DNA of 64,000 bases from contig NZ_JADIKE010000034.1 of NCBI RefSeq assembly GCF_016904955.1, forward strand, positions 186,001-250,000. The letters are read 5' to 3'. The notes under the pieces are model-generated. The model had not been told where the DNA came from. It saw only the letters and a list, made by a program, of their open reading frames with translations, and searched no databases. This DNA is from Dyella flava. Its GTDB lineage: Bacteria > Pseudomonadota > Gammaproteobacteria > Xanthomonadales > Rhodanobacteraceae. How positions within the stretch are numbered: the stretch's first letter is position 1; each line of letters begins with the position of its first letter. This document shows, in pieces, positions 1 to 8,008 of this stretch. The position numbers and the translations under genes were made by a program.

Positions 1-1
1 G

Positions 2-1450
2 CAGGACTGGTGGCACGCCTTTGTCGATGGCGCACAGGAACTGCTTACCGCCGACACACGCCGCCGCCGGCACGTGGTGGCGGTGTGCTGTTCCACGTTC
101 GGCGAATGCACGATTCCGGTGGATAAGCATGGCAACGCGCTCACCCGCGCCATGCTGTGGGTCGACATGCGCGGCGCCGAGGCAATCCGCCGGCGCGCGC
201 GGCGCGGACGGCTGAACATCCAGGGCTATGGCCCGCTGCGGCTGGCGCGCTGGCTGCGCCTCACCGGCGGTGCGCCGTCGCTGTCCGGCAAGGATCCCGC
301 CGGACACATCGCCTGGCTCTACGATCACCAGCCGTCACTGGTCGAGCGCACCAGCAAATTTCTCAATGCGCTCGACTTCATGAATCTGCGCCTGACCGGC
401 CGGTTTTGCGCGACCTACGATTCGGCCCTCACCACTTGGGCAACTGACAATCGCGATCTGGCGCAGGTGCGTTACGACGCCAGACTGCTGCGTCAGCTCG
501 GCATTGAGCGCGAGAAGCTGCCCGAACTGGTGCATTCGACCGACGTGATCGGCCCGCTGCTGCCGGCGGTTGCCGAAACACTGGGGCTCGCACCCGACAC
601 CCAGGTCATCGCCGGCGCCATCGACAATTCCGCTGCCGCGATTGGTGCAGGTACGGTGCGCGATGGCGAGCTGCATCTGTATCTGGGCACCTCGTCCTGG
701 CTGGGTGCGCACATGGCACAGAAGCGCACGCGCATCAGCACCTTCATCGCCTCGTTGCCGTGTGCACAACGCGACCGCTATCTGGCCATGGCGATGCAGA
801 CGACGGCGTGCGGCAACCTGTCGTTTCTGCGCGACCGTATTCTGTTTCATGCCGATGAGTTGCTGGTTGACGATCCGCGCACGGACGTCTATCCGCTGCT
901 CGACCGCATCGCCGATCGTGTGCCGCCGGGATCGCGCGGCCTGATCTACATGCCGTGGCTGCTGGGCGAACGCACGCCGGTGGACGACCGCCATCTGCGG
1001 GCCGGCCTGTTCAATCTCTCGCTGGAACACACCCGTGAAGACATGATCCGCGCCTTCCTTGAGGGCGTGGCTTTGAATACGCGCTGGATGCTCGAACCGA
1101 TGCTGGATTTCGTCGCCGGCCGACGCGGCGCCGCGATCACCATTGTCGGTGGCGGCGGCCAGTCGGATGTGTGGTGCCAGATGATCGCGGATATCACCGG
1201 CATGGTGATCCAGCAGCCGCAAGCACCGATCCAGGCGAATGCGCTGGGCGCGGCCTTCATTGCCGGCATCGGCCTGGGTGAGCTGTCGTTCCAGGATGTG
1301 CCAGCGCTGTGCCGGCATCGCCATCGCTTCGAACCGCGCCTGGCGCTGCGCCAGCTGTACGACGACTGCTTCGCCACCTTCAAGCAATTGCATCGGCAGC
1401 TCGCACCGCTCTATCGCCGCCTCAATCAGCACCGGAGTCCGCCGCGATGA
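2..1450 (+). CDS. FGGY-family carbohydrate kinase (5' end outside window)
   Basis: The reading frame is open from base 2, so the N-terminus and first phosphate-binding loop lie upstream of the window. The visible part covers most of both ribokinase/hexokinase-like lobes of the FGGY family, as in xylulokinase and glycerol kinase. The catalytic-base region reads AGAIDNSAAAIGAG (Asp retained), a YLGTSSW segment follows, then PWLLGERTP and the late ATP-site signature IVGGGGQSDVW. The expected role is ATP-dependent phosphorylation of a sugar or polyol in the cytoplasm; the substrate cannot be read from sequence. The stop overlaps the next start (ATGA at 1447-1450), so translation is probably coupled to the class II aldolase. 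Family assignment is firm; xylulokinase-like specificity is only a guess. Confidence 0.9.
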   Translation, partial: QDWWHAFVDGAQELLTADTRRRRHVVAVCCSTFGECTIPVDKHGNALTRAMLWVDMRGAEAIRRRARRGRLNIQGYGPLRLARWLRLTGGAPSLSGKDPAGHIAWLYDHQPSLVERTSKFLNALDFMNLRLTGRFCATYDSALTTWATDNRDLAQVRYDARLLRQLGIEREKLPELVHSTDVIGPLLPAVAETLGLAPDTQVIAGAIDNSAAAIGAGTVRDGELHLYLGTSSWLGAHMAQKRTRISTFIASLPCAQRDRYLAMAMQTTACGNLSFLRDRILFHADELLVDDPRTDVYPLLDRIADRVPPGSRGLIYMPWLLGERTPVDDRHLRAGLFNLSLEHTREDMIRAFLEGVALNTRWMLEPMLDFVAGRRGAAITIVGGGGQSDVWCQMIADITGMVIQQPQAPIQANALGAAFIAGIGLGELSFQDVPALCRHRHRFEPRLALRQLYDDCFATFKQLHRQLAPLYRRLNQHRSPPR

Positions 1451-2112
1451 AGTTTCTTTCCATCCGTCAGCGCGTGGTGGAGATGAGTGTGCTGCTGGCC
1501 GATCGCGGCTACTTCGCCGCGACCGGCGGCAACCTCGCCTTGCGTGTCGACGAGGAGCACATGGTGGTGACACCATCGGCCGTCGATTACTACCAGATGG
1601 GGCCGGAGGACATCTGCGTGCTGCGCCTGCACGACCTGGGCAAGGTCGACGGTGAGCGCAAGCCCTCGGTGGAAAGCGGCATGCATGCGCAAGTGCTGCG
1701 CAAGCGCACGGATTGTCTCGCCAGCATCCACACGCACCAGCCGGCGGCAAGCGCGTTGAGCCTGCTGGGTCAGGCGCTGCCCGTACAGGGTGCGGAACAG
1801 CAGGCGCTGCTTGGACCGCAGGTCCTGATCGCCGGCTATGCACCATCGGGCACCAGCTGGCTCTCCAGCAAACTCCGCCGCGTACTGCGCCAGGACGTCA
1901 ACGCCTATCTGTTGCGCACGCACGGCGCGATCTGCTGCGGCAGCAGTCCTGAGCGTGCATTGCAGGCCATCGCTGCGCTGGAAGCACTGGCCGTCACCCA
2001 TCTGCGCGAACGCCTGGTGGCACGTGCAGCGCTCGCCGTGCCCGAGCACACCGCGCTGCAAAAGTTGATCGCCACGCTCGACGCGCAACCCGTGCAGGAG
2101 TTAATCGCATGA
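1447..2112 (+). CDS. Class II aldolase/adducin family protein (intact metal site)
   Basis: 221 aa from the ATG that overlaps the kinase stop. An in-frame start further upstream would lie inside the kinase gene and is rejected. It has the fold signature of L-fuculose-1-phosphate aldolase and L-ribulose-5-phosphate 4-epimerase: TGGNLA near residue 27, a metal-ligand Glu76 in ESGMH, the HTH pair His95/His97, and His159 in RTHG. All four canonical zinc ligands are therefore present. It should cleave or epimerise a phosphorylated sugar made by the upstream kinase. The stop overlaps the aminotransferase start (ATGA at 2109-2112). Aldolase and epimerase members cannot be separated by eye. Confidence 0.88.
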   Translation: MKFLSIRQRVVEMSVLLADRGYFAATGGNLALRVDEEHMVVTPSAVDYYQMGPEDICVLRLHDLGKVDGERKPSVESGMHAQVLRKRTDCLASIHTHQPAASALSLLGQALPVQGAEQQALLGPQVLIAGYAPSGTSWLSSKLRRVLRQDVNAYLLRTHGAICCGSSPERALQAIAALEALAVTHLRERLVARAALAVPEHTALQKLIATLDAQPVQELIA

Positions 2113-3584
2113 ATTTCAATCAGGCCTCCACCGTACTTGCAACAAACAGCGCCGTATCGCAATGGCCGGATACCGACGCGCTTTACCATCGCTTCGATGC
2201 GCTGGTGAAGCAACCGATGCGTCCGCTGAAGCGCGACGCGATGCAACAGGTGCTCAACTATTTCGAGCAGCGCTGCCAGGGCTCCAAGCGTCTGGCCGAA
2301 CAGGCCAAGCACGTGATTCCCGGTGGCGTGCAGCACAACCTCGCTTTCAATTATCCGTTCCCGCTCGCCGTCACCCAGGTCAACGGCGCGCACATGACGG
2401 ACGTGGACGGCAATCGCTACACCGACTTTCTGCAGGCGGGCGGTCCGACCCTGCTTGGTTCGAATGACCCGGGCGTGCGCGCAAAGGTGCTGGCGCTGCT
2501 GGAAGCATGCGGCCCAGTCACCGGCCTGCTGCACGAATACGAGATCAAATTGGCCGAGCTGGTCTGCGATGCCATGCCCGGCGTCGACATGTTGCGCATG
2601 ATGGGCTCGGGCACCGAGGCGGTGATGGGCGCCATCCGCCTGGCGCGTGCATACACCGGCAAGAAACGCGTGATCAAGATCGGCGGCGGCTACCACGGCT
2701 GGAGCGATCAAATGGTCTACGGCATGCGCCTGCCAAACACCGGGCGCATGGAAGCGATCGGCATTCCGCGCGGCGCGACCGCCGGCACGCAGGAAAGCCT
2801 GCCGAACGACCTGGCAGCGATCCGGCGCAAGTTACAGTGGAACCGATTGCGTGGCGGCACCGCCGCGATCATCGTCGAACCGTTTGGTCCCGAAAGCGGC
2901 ACACGCCCGGTCACCAAGGACTTCAACGCACAACTGCGTCGCCTGTGCGACGAGTTCGACACCTTGCTGATCTTCGACGAAGTCGTCACCGGCTTCCGCG
3001 CCGGCATGGGCGGTGCGCAAGCCTATTTCGACGTCAAGCCGGATCTCACCATCCTCGGCAAGTGCCTGACCGGCGGTTATCCGATGGCCGGCGCGATCGG
3101 CGGCAAGCGCGACATCATGATGATGCTGGTCGGCGGTATCGGCACCACCAGCAAACGCGCTTTCGTCGGCGGCACGCTCACCGCCAATCCGCTGTCCTGC
3201 GCCGCCGGTTATTTCGCCTTGCAGGAAATCCAGCGCACCGATGCCGCGGCAAAAGCCGGCCGCGCCGGCGATCGCCTGCGCCAGGGCCTGGAGCAGATCA
3301 TCGAACGTCTCGGCCTGCCGTATGTCGCCTACAACATGGGCTCGATCGTGCACCTGCAGACATCCGGCGTGCTGCTGCTGGACACCAGCAACCTGCTCAA
3401 GCTGGTACGTGCAAGAAACGAAGCCAGGCAACGCCGGCACATGATGGAGGAAATGGGTGCCGCTTACGCCGCGCATGGCCTGATCACTCTGGCGGGTAGC
3501 CGCATCTACACCAGCCTGGCCGATACCGACGATGTGATCGACGACGCCATCAACCGTTTCGAAGACGTGTTCAAACAGGTGTAG
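2109..3584 (+). CDS. Class III aminotransferase (glutamate-1-semialdehyde aminomutase-like)
   Basis: 491 aa, PLP-dependent fold type I. The PLP-phosphate loop GSGTE lies near residues 167-170, GGYHGWSDQ near 192-201, Asp290 in IFDEVVTGFR contacts the pyridine nitrogen, and the Schiff-base Lys318 lies in LGKCLTGGYP. It most resembles the HemL-like branch of class III enzymes, but an N-terminal extension of about 50 residues and its place in a sugar-catabolic operon argue against a tetrapyrrole role. It probably removes, adds or shifts an amino group on an aldehyde or keto-sugar intermediate. It overlaps the upstream aldolase by 4 nt, and its TAG shares its last base with a possible GTG start of the next gene. 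Confidence 0.88.
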   Translation: MNFNQASTVLATNSAVSQWPDTDALYHRFDALVKQPMRPLKRDAMQQVLNYFEQRCQGSKRLAEQAKHVIPGGVQHNLAFNYPFPLAVTQVNGAHMTDVDGNRYTDFLQAGGPTLLGSNDPGVRAKVLALLEACGPVTGLLHEYEIKLAELVCDAMPGVDMLRMMGSGTEAVMGAIRLARAYTGKKRVIKIGGGYHGWSDQMVYGMRLPNTGRMEAIGIPRGATAGTQESLPNDLAAIRRKLQWNRLRGGTAAIIVEPFGPESGTRPVTKDFNAQLRRLCDEFDTLLIFDEVVTGFRAGMGGAQAYFDVKPDLTILGKCLTGGYPMAGAIGGKRDIMMMLVGGIGTTSKRAFVGGTLTANPLSCAAGYFALQEIQRTDAAAKAGRAGDRLRQGLEQIIERLGLPYVAYNMGSIVHLQTSGVLLLDTSNLLKLVRARNEARQRRHMMEEMGAAYAAHGLITLAGSRIYTSLADTDDVIDDAINRFEDVFKQV

Positions 3585-3589
3585 TGCCG

Positions 3590-4216
3590 ATGCCGTTCGC
3601 CAGCCTTGAAGACGCGATCCACCGCCTGGACGGCAAGCATCTGCTTGGCGCGGATGCCAGCGTTTCGGTGCGCCTGCCCGGCACGCAAGACATCTTGCTC
3701 GGCACGCCGGGGCAAGCGTCCGTGCGCGTATCGCTGGCTGCCGCGGATGGCCAACACGCGTGGCATGCTGCGGTTTATCGCGCGCGTCCCGACGTGGGCG
3801 CGATTGCGCTGGGCGGCGGCGTCTATGGCCGCGCGCTCGGTGATTTCGGCGGCAAGCTGCCGCAAGTATTCGATGAACAGGCGCGGCATCTGGGGCGCAC
3901 GGCCTTGGCATTGCGCGACATGGCCGGCGATCCCGCGGCCAGTGCCGAACACTGCCTCGCCACCGGCGGCAACGCCTGGAGCTGCGGCCAGACGCTGCTG
4001 GTGTTCGGCAGCACCACGCAACGGCTGGTGCTCAATGCCGAATTGCTGGAGAAATGCGCCAAGGCTTATGTGCTGGCGGCGGCAAGCGGCGCCGCTGTGC
4101 ATACCTTGCCATGGTGGGTTTGCCACATCGCCAACGGTCGACTGAAGAAGGATCAACGCCGCGCGATGGAACGTTTCGCCCAAGGATTGCTACCCGAAGA
4201 AGTGAAAGGCTACTGA
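3590..4216 (+). CDS. Class II aldolase-like protein lacking the metal ligands
   Basis: 208 aa from ATG 3590; a GTG at 3584, overlapping the previous stop, would add two residues. The fold family is recognisable from RARPDVGAI at about 65-73, VFDEQARHLG at about 93-102 and LNAELLEKCAKAYVLAAASG at about 148-167, which match the class II aldolase core. Where active members carry the His-x-His pair this protein reads ALGGG (73-77), the third His site reads GGNAW, and the acidic ligand is not visible. It therefore looks like a non-catalytic or repurposed paralogue of the gene at 1447. It could be a structural partner, a regulator, or an enzyme with altered chemistry. The C-terminus (HTLPWWVCHI and after) is unlike the standard family. 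Confidence 0.75.
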   Translation: MPFASLEDAIHRLDGKHLLGADASVSVRLPGTQDILLGTPGQASVRVSLAAADGQHAWHAAVYRARPDVGAIALGGGVYGRALGDFGGKLPQVFDEQARHLGRTALALRDMAGDPAASAEHCLATGGNAWSCGQTLLVFGSTTQRLVLNAELLEKCAKAYVLAAASGAAVHTLPWWVCHIANGRLKKDQRRAMERFAQGLLPEEVKGY

Positions 4217-4226
4217 GGAGCGCAGC

Positions 4227-4268
4227 ATGCATCGGCATCACATGCACCACGGCAGGACCCGCCCATGA
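4227..4268 (+). CDS. Candidate 13-aa His-rich leader/mini-protein
   Basis: A 13-codon frame, MHRHHMHHGRTRP, follows a strong Shine-Dalgarno GAGGAG (4215-4220) at 6-nt spacing. Its TGA overlaps the ATG of the MFS transporter (ATGA at 4265-4268). Five of the first eight residues are histidine. The arrangement fits a translated leader coupled to transporter synthesis, possibly sensing His-tRNA or metal. It may equally be a chance frame, since no attenuator hairpin was identified. Known: histidine-rich leader peptides control his operons. Inferred: any role here. Confidence 0.35.
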   Translation: MHRHHMHHGRTRP

Positions 4269-5452
4269 CGACATCGGTGTCGATCGCTTTTCGACGCTCG
4301 GAAATCGTCGCGGCCCTGGCCGTGGGTTGTGTCGCGCTGATGATGCTCGGCCTGCAACCGGCCTTGCTGGGCGATCTCATCGAGCAGCACCGCATTTCGC
4401 TGGAAGGGGTCGGCATCGTTGCGATGGGCGAAATCTTCTCACTCGGCATCGGTGTGGTGCTGGCCGAGAAATTCCTGCCACTGGATCGGCTTCGCCCGGT
4501 GGCCGTGCTCGGCAGCCTGCTGCTGGTGACGGTGAATCTGCTTACGCTGATGGTGCATGGCGATGCAGCCTGCGTCGCCATGCGTATAGCGGCGGGCTTG
4601 CTCGAAGCGAGTCTGTTCTGGATCACCACCGTGGTGATCGTGCGTTCGCGCGAACCGGATCGCCTGGCCGGCATTTTCCTCACCGCACAGACCCTCACAC
4701 AGGCGTTGGTGGCACTCGCGCTCGCACGGCTCCCACTGCATGTACTGGGCTGGCAGGCGGGCTTTATCGTGCTTGCGGCAGTCTGCATTACCCCGCTGCT
4801 GGTGACCGCGCGACTGCCCCGGCAGGTCGGTACGCATAGCGATGCGATCATGCCGTCGGTGGTGTCATGGCGCGGGTTCTTTGCCCTGCTCGTGCCGTTT
4901 GCGCATTTGAGCGCGATCGGTACGCTCTGGGCGTATCTGGAACCGTTGAGCAAGCATGCGGGCATCGTCGGCAGCAATGCCGATGCGCTGGTCGCGCTGG
5001 TATTGCTGATGCAGGTGATCGGCGGCAGCATCGCCGCGATGGCGGTGCGCCGTTGGCGGGTAGGGCCGACCCTGGTGTTCAGTGCGATGGTGATTGTGGC
5101 CATCGGCATCGCCATGCACCGGCTGACCTGGCCCGATCCATGGGGCTTCGCGGCGCTGTGCGCGGTGTTCGGGTTTGCGTGGCTGTTCCAGATGCCGTTT
5201 CACATCCGGCTGGCGTTCGATATCGATCCGCGTGGACGCATTGCCTTGCTGGTGCCGGCAGCTCAATTGCTGGGCTCCGGCTTTGGTCCGCTCGCGGCTT
5301 CTTTTAGCGTGCACGGCGAAGACGTTCAGCGCATACCGCTGATCGCGGCGGGGTTCGCGGTGTGCGTGGTGGTGGCATTGCTGTTGGTGAAGTATCGCGC
5401 TCCTTCCGGCAAGGGGAGTGGCATTTTGGCCGGAGGCGAGCACTTCAAATAA
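4265..5452 (+). CDS. MFS transporter
   Basis: 395 aa, almost entirely hydrophobic, with about 12 predicted membrane segments (for example residues 15-35, 45-65, 75-95 and paired helices to about 385) and short charged loops such as VRSREPDR. The layout is that of the major facilitator superfamily. It is expected to move the substrate or a product of the catabolic cluster across the inner membrane. The start ATG overlaps the stop of a His-rich mini-ORF, and AGGA lies 8-10 nt upstream. The gene follows the degenerate aldolase by 48 bp, so it is probably co-transcribed. The substrate is unknown. Confidence 0.85.
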   Translation: MTTSVSIAFRRSEIVAALAVGCVALMMLGLQPALLGDLIEQHRISLEGVGIVAMGEIFSLGIGVVLAEKFLPLDRLRPVAVLGSLLLVTVNLLTLMVHGDAACVAMRIAAGLLEASLFWITTVVIVRSREPDRLAGIFLTAQTLTQALVALALARLPLHVLGWQAGFIVLAAVCITPLLVTARLPRQVGTHSDAIMPSVVSWRGFFALLVPFAHLSAIGTLWAYLEPLSKHAGIVGSNADALVALVLLMQVIGGSIAAMAVRRWRVGPTLVFSAMVIVAIGIAMHRLTWPDPWGFAALCAVFGFAWLFQMPFHIRLAFDIDPRGRIALLVPAAQLLGSGFGPLAASFSVHGEDVQRIPLIAAGFAVCVVVALLLVKYRAPSGKGSGILAGGEHFK

Positions 5453-5507
5453 ACGAGATGCATCGGCCTCGGCGGCGATGCGATTCGATAAAGCAAGGGG
5501 AGACAAC

Positions 5508-7991
5508 ATGACGATGCGGCAACGTACTCTATCCAGGTGTATGCGCCAGGCCATGTTCGGCGGTGCTGCGCTGTTTCTGTGCGCGCTGTGGTCGGCCAGC
5601 GCCGAAGGCGCCGGACAGGACGCCAGCAACAATCCGCCCGCGGCCAAACCGGCCGCGAGCAAATCGGCAGCCGATGCAAGCAAGGCCAAGCTGCTGGGTG
5701 ATATCACCGTGACGGCGCAAAGCCGCTCGCAGCAAATGGAACAGGTGCCGATTCCGCTGCAGATTCTCACCGCACAGCAGATCGACACGCAGGCGGCGAC
5801 CGACCTGAGCAAGATTTCCCTGTTCGTGCCCGGACTGGTGGTGGATGGCAGCCAGCCGACGCAGCCGAGCTATTCCTTGCGCGGTATCAGCACCAGCGAT
5901 TTCGGCATCGGTACCGAATCGGCCGTCGGTGTGTATATCGACGGTGTTTATGCCGCGCGCTCCGGTGGTGCCTTGCTGGCGTTCAACGACATCGATCGCA
6001 TCGAAGTGCTGAAGGGTCCGCAGGGCACGCTGTTCGGACGTAACGCGGCGGGTGGTGCGATCTCCATCGTCACCAACGAACCAAGCGACAAGTTCGAAGG
6101 CAAGGTGCTGGTGCGTTATGGCAACGACGGCGAGCGTTACGAGACGGCGCTGGTCAACATTCCACTTAACAAGGACATGGCGCTGCGCGTCAGCGTGCTG
6201 GACAACCAGAGCGACGGCTGGATCAAGGATCAGGCTACCGGTCAGCACTACGGCAGGAATGACGACTGGGGCAGCCGCTTCGTCTATCGCTGGAATATCA
6301 CGCCCGACACGCGCCTGCTCTGGTCGTGGGATCACGAGCGGCTCGATCAGCCGCCGCAGCCGGCGATCGGACTTGTCCCCCTGTCCAACAACATTTACCA
6401 ACGCCCACCGTTTCCGCCCAATCCGCAAACCTATATCAATCCGCTGACCGCGCCGTTGTACAACGATGCGATCAGCGCAGCCGAGTGGCGGCACTTCGAT
6501 GGTTCGACGCTGATCATCGATCACTCGTTTGCCTGGGGCAGCCTCACCTCGACTACCGCCTGGCGGCATTTCAATACCTACAACGCCGAAGACAATGACG
6601 GCACCGATCACGTCGTCAGCTATCTGGCCACGACCAATATCGAGCACAACAACAGCTACTACCAGGAATTCAAACTGTCCGGCGACAACGACCTGATGGA
6701 TTGGGTGTCGGGCGTGAGTTTCTATTCCGAACAGGCGCGCCAGACCAGCCAGGTCAACACCAACACCTACAGCCTGGACACGCTGGCACAGAACGTCCAG
6801 GGCGTCGGCCTGCCGCTCACCGAAATCACGCAAGGCTTGCAGGCATTTGGCCTGCCCTACAATTTGCTCGGCGATCCGTGGCAAGAGGAAATCAATAACG
6901 TCGGCCAGTTCAAGGCTTATGCCGCGTTCGGCGACGTGATCTGGCATCTCAGCGACAATCTCGACCTGACCACCGGCCTGCGTTACACCGAAGACCAGAA
7001 ATACTTCACCTGGTATACACCACCACGCCAGGCCACTGCCTTCGACCAGACCATCGCCGAACTGATGTCGACCGGCATCTACAACCTGCTGCCGCCGGAT
7101 GCACAGGAGGCACTGGAAGCCTTCGGTCACAACATCGTCTTTCCCAATGACGTCGGCCAATGGGTGCAGGCGCAACACAGCTGGCACGACTTCAGCCCGC
7201 GCGCCGTGCTGAGCTACAAGTTCACGCCGAACGTGATGGCCTATATGTCGGTGACCAAGGGCTACAAGGCAGGCGGCTACAACAGCCTGCAGGTCGGTTC
7301 GCTGTATGCGCCGGAAAAGGTGTGGAACTACGAGGGCGGCGTCAAAGCCGTGTTCCCGGACTACAACCTGCTGTTCAACGCGTCGGCCTACTACTACCGC
7401 TATACCAACCTGCAATCGTCGGTGCTCAATCCGAACTACTCCGGTTCCGGCGTGCCGTTCTACGAGGTGATGACCAGCGACCAGCACGCTCACGGCGTGG
7501 ATCTGGAGGCGCAATGGCAGCCAACGCGCGCCGTGCGCCTGAACTTCACCTCGGCCTATATCGACAGCTCCTATATCAGCGGCATTTCCACCTCGGGCGT
7601 GAACCTGGCCGGACAGCCGACCGGCGAGCCGCTCTTCTCGGCCACCGCCGGCGCAGACTACACCTGGTTCGGCATTTATAACGGCAACCTGGAATTGAAC
7701 TTGCAGTACGCCTATCGCGGTCCCACACGCTGCAATGCCGACTCCGGCATCCAGGGCACCTGCCTGACCACGCCGTTGTTTACCGTCGGCACCTCCACCC
7801 AGCGTACGGATGCGCGCCTGGATTGGCATACTCCCGACGAGCGCTGGGGCGTAGGCCTGTATGTGAACAATATGTTCAACAAGCGCTACGTGGTCAGCAT
7901 CGGCAACGACAGCACCGAAGACTTCGGCACGCCGTATGCAGTCATTACGCCTCCGCGGGTATATGGTATTGAGCTGAGAACCAAGTTCTGA
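5508..7991 (+). CDS. TonB-dependent outer-membrane receptor
   Basis: 827 aa from ATG 5508, chosen because AAGGGGAGA lies just upstream and a signal peptide starts there (MTMRQRTL, hydrophobic core near 15-32, SASAEG cleavage region). An earlier in-frame ATG would overlap the transporter. After a low-complexity Ala/Lys linker comes LGDITVTAQSR, a TonB-box/plug entry, then the plug domain (YSLRGIST, VYIDGVY, IEVLKGPQGTLFGRNAAGGAI), then a long 22-strand-type barrel ending in a terminal Phe (ELRTKF). It should import a scarce ligand, probably the substrate of the adjacent cluster. Iron-siderophore import is possible but not suggested by context. Confidence 0.93.
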   Translation: MTMRQRTLSRCMRQAMFGGAALFLCALWSASAEGAGQDASNNPPAAKPAASKSAADASKAKLLGDITVTAQSRSQQMEQVPIPLQILTAQQIDTQAATDLSKISLFVPGLVVDGSQPTQPSYSLRGISTSDFGIGTESAVGVYIDGVYAARSGGALLAFNDIDRIEVLKGPQGTLFGRNAAGGAISIVTNEPSDKFEGKVLVRYGNDGERYETALVNIPLNKDMALRVSVLDNQSDGWIKDQATGQHYGRNDDWGSRFVYRWNITPDTRLLWSWDHERLDQPPQPAIGLVPLSNNIYQRPPFPPNPQTYINPLTAPLYNDAISAAEWRHFDGSTLIIDHSFAWGSLTSTTAWRHFNTYNAEDNDGTDHVVSYLATTNIEHNNSYYQEFKLSGDNDLMDWVSGVSFYSEQARQTSQVNTNTYSLDTLAQNVQGVGLPLTEITQGLQAFGLPYNLLGDPWQEEINNVGQFKAYAAFGDVIWHLSDNLDLTTGLRYTEDQKYFTWYTPPRQATAFDQTIAELMSTGIYNLLPPDAQEALEAFGHNIVFPNDVGQWVQAQHSWHDFSPRAVLSYKFTPNVMAYMSVTKGYKAGGYNSLQVGSLYAPEKVWNYEGGVKAVFPDYNLLFNASAYYYRYTNLQSSVLNPNYSGSGVPFYEVMTSDQHAHGVDLEAQWQPTRAVRLNFTSAYIDSSYISGISTSGVNLAGQPTGEPLFSATAGADYTWFGIYNGNLELNLQYAYRGPTRCNADSGIQGTCLTTPLFTVGTSTQRTDARLDWHTPDERWGVGLYVNNMFNKRYVVSIGNDSTEDFGTPYAVITPPRVYGIELRTKF

Positions 7992-8008
7992 GCGATGAGG
8001 ACACCCCT

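Noticed and set aside
335..1846. Long open frame on the minus strand across the kinase and aldolase genes
   Set aside because: Shadow of GC-rich coding sequence; Arg/His/Gln-rich composition, no family motif, and it crosses two well-supported genes.
2109..3584. Assigning the aminotransferase as hemL
   Set aside because: Fold and active site match the HemL-like branch, but the N-terminal extension and the operon with sugar-kinase and aldolase genes make tetrapyrrole synthesis unlikely.
5529..7829. 766-codon minus-strand open frame opposite the TonB receptor
   Set aside because: Antisense shadow; the plus-strand receptor has full plug and barrel signatures.
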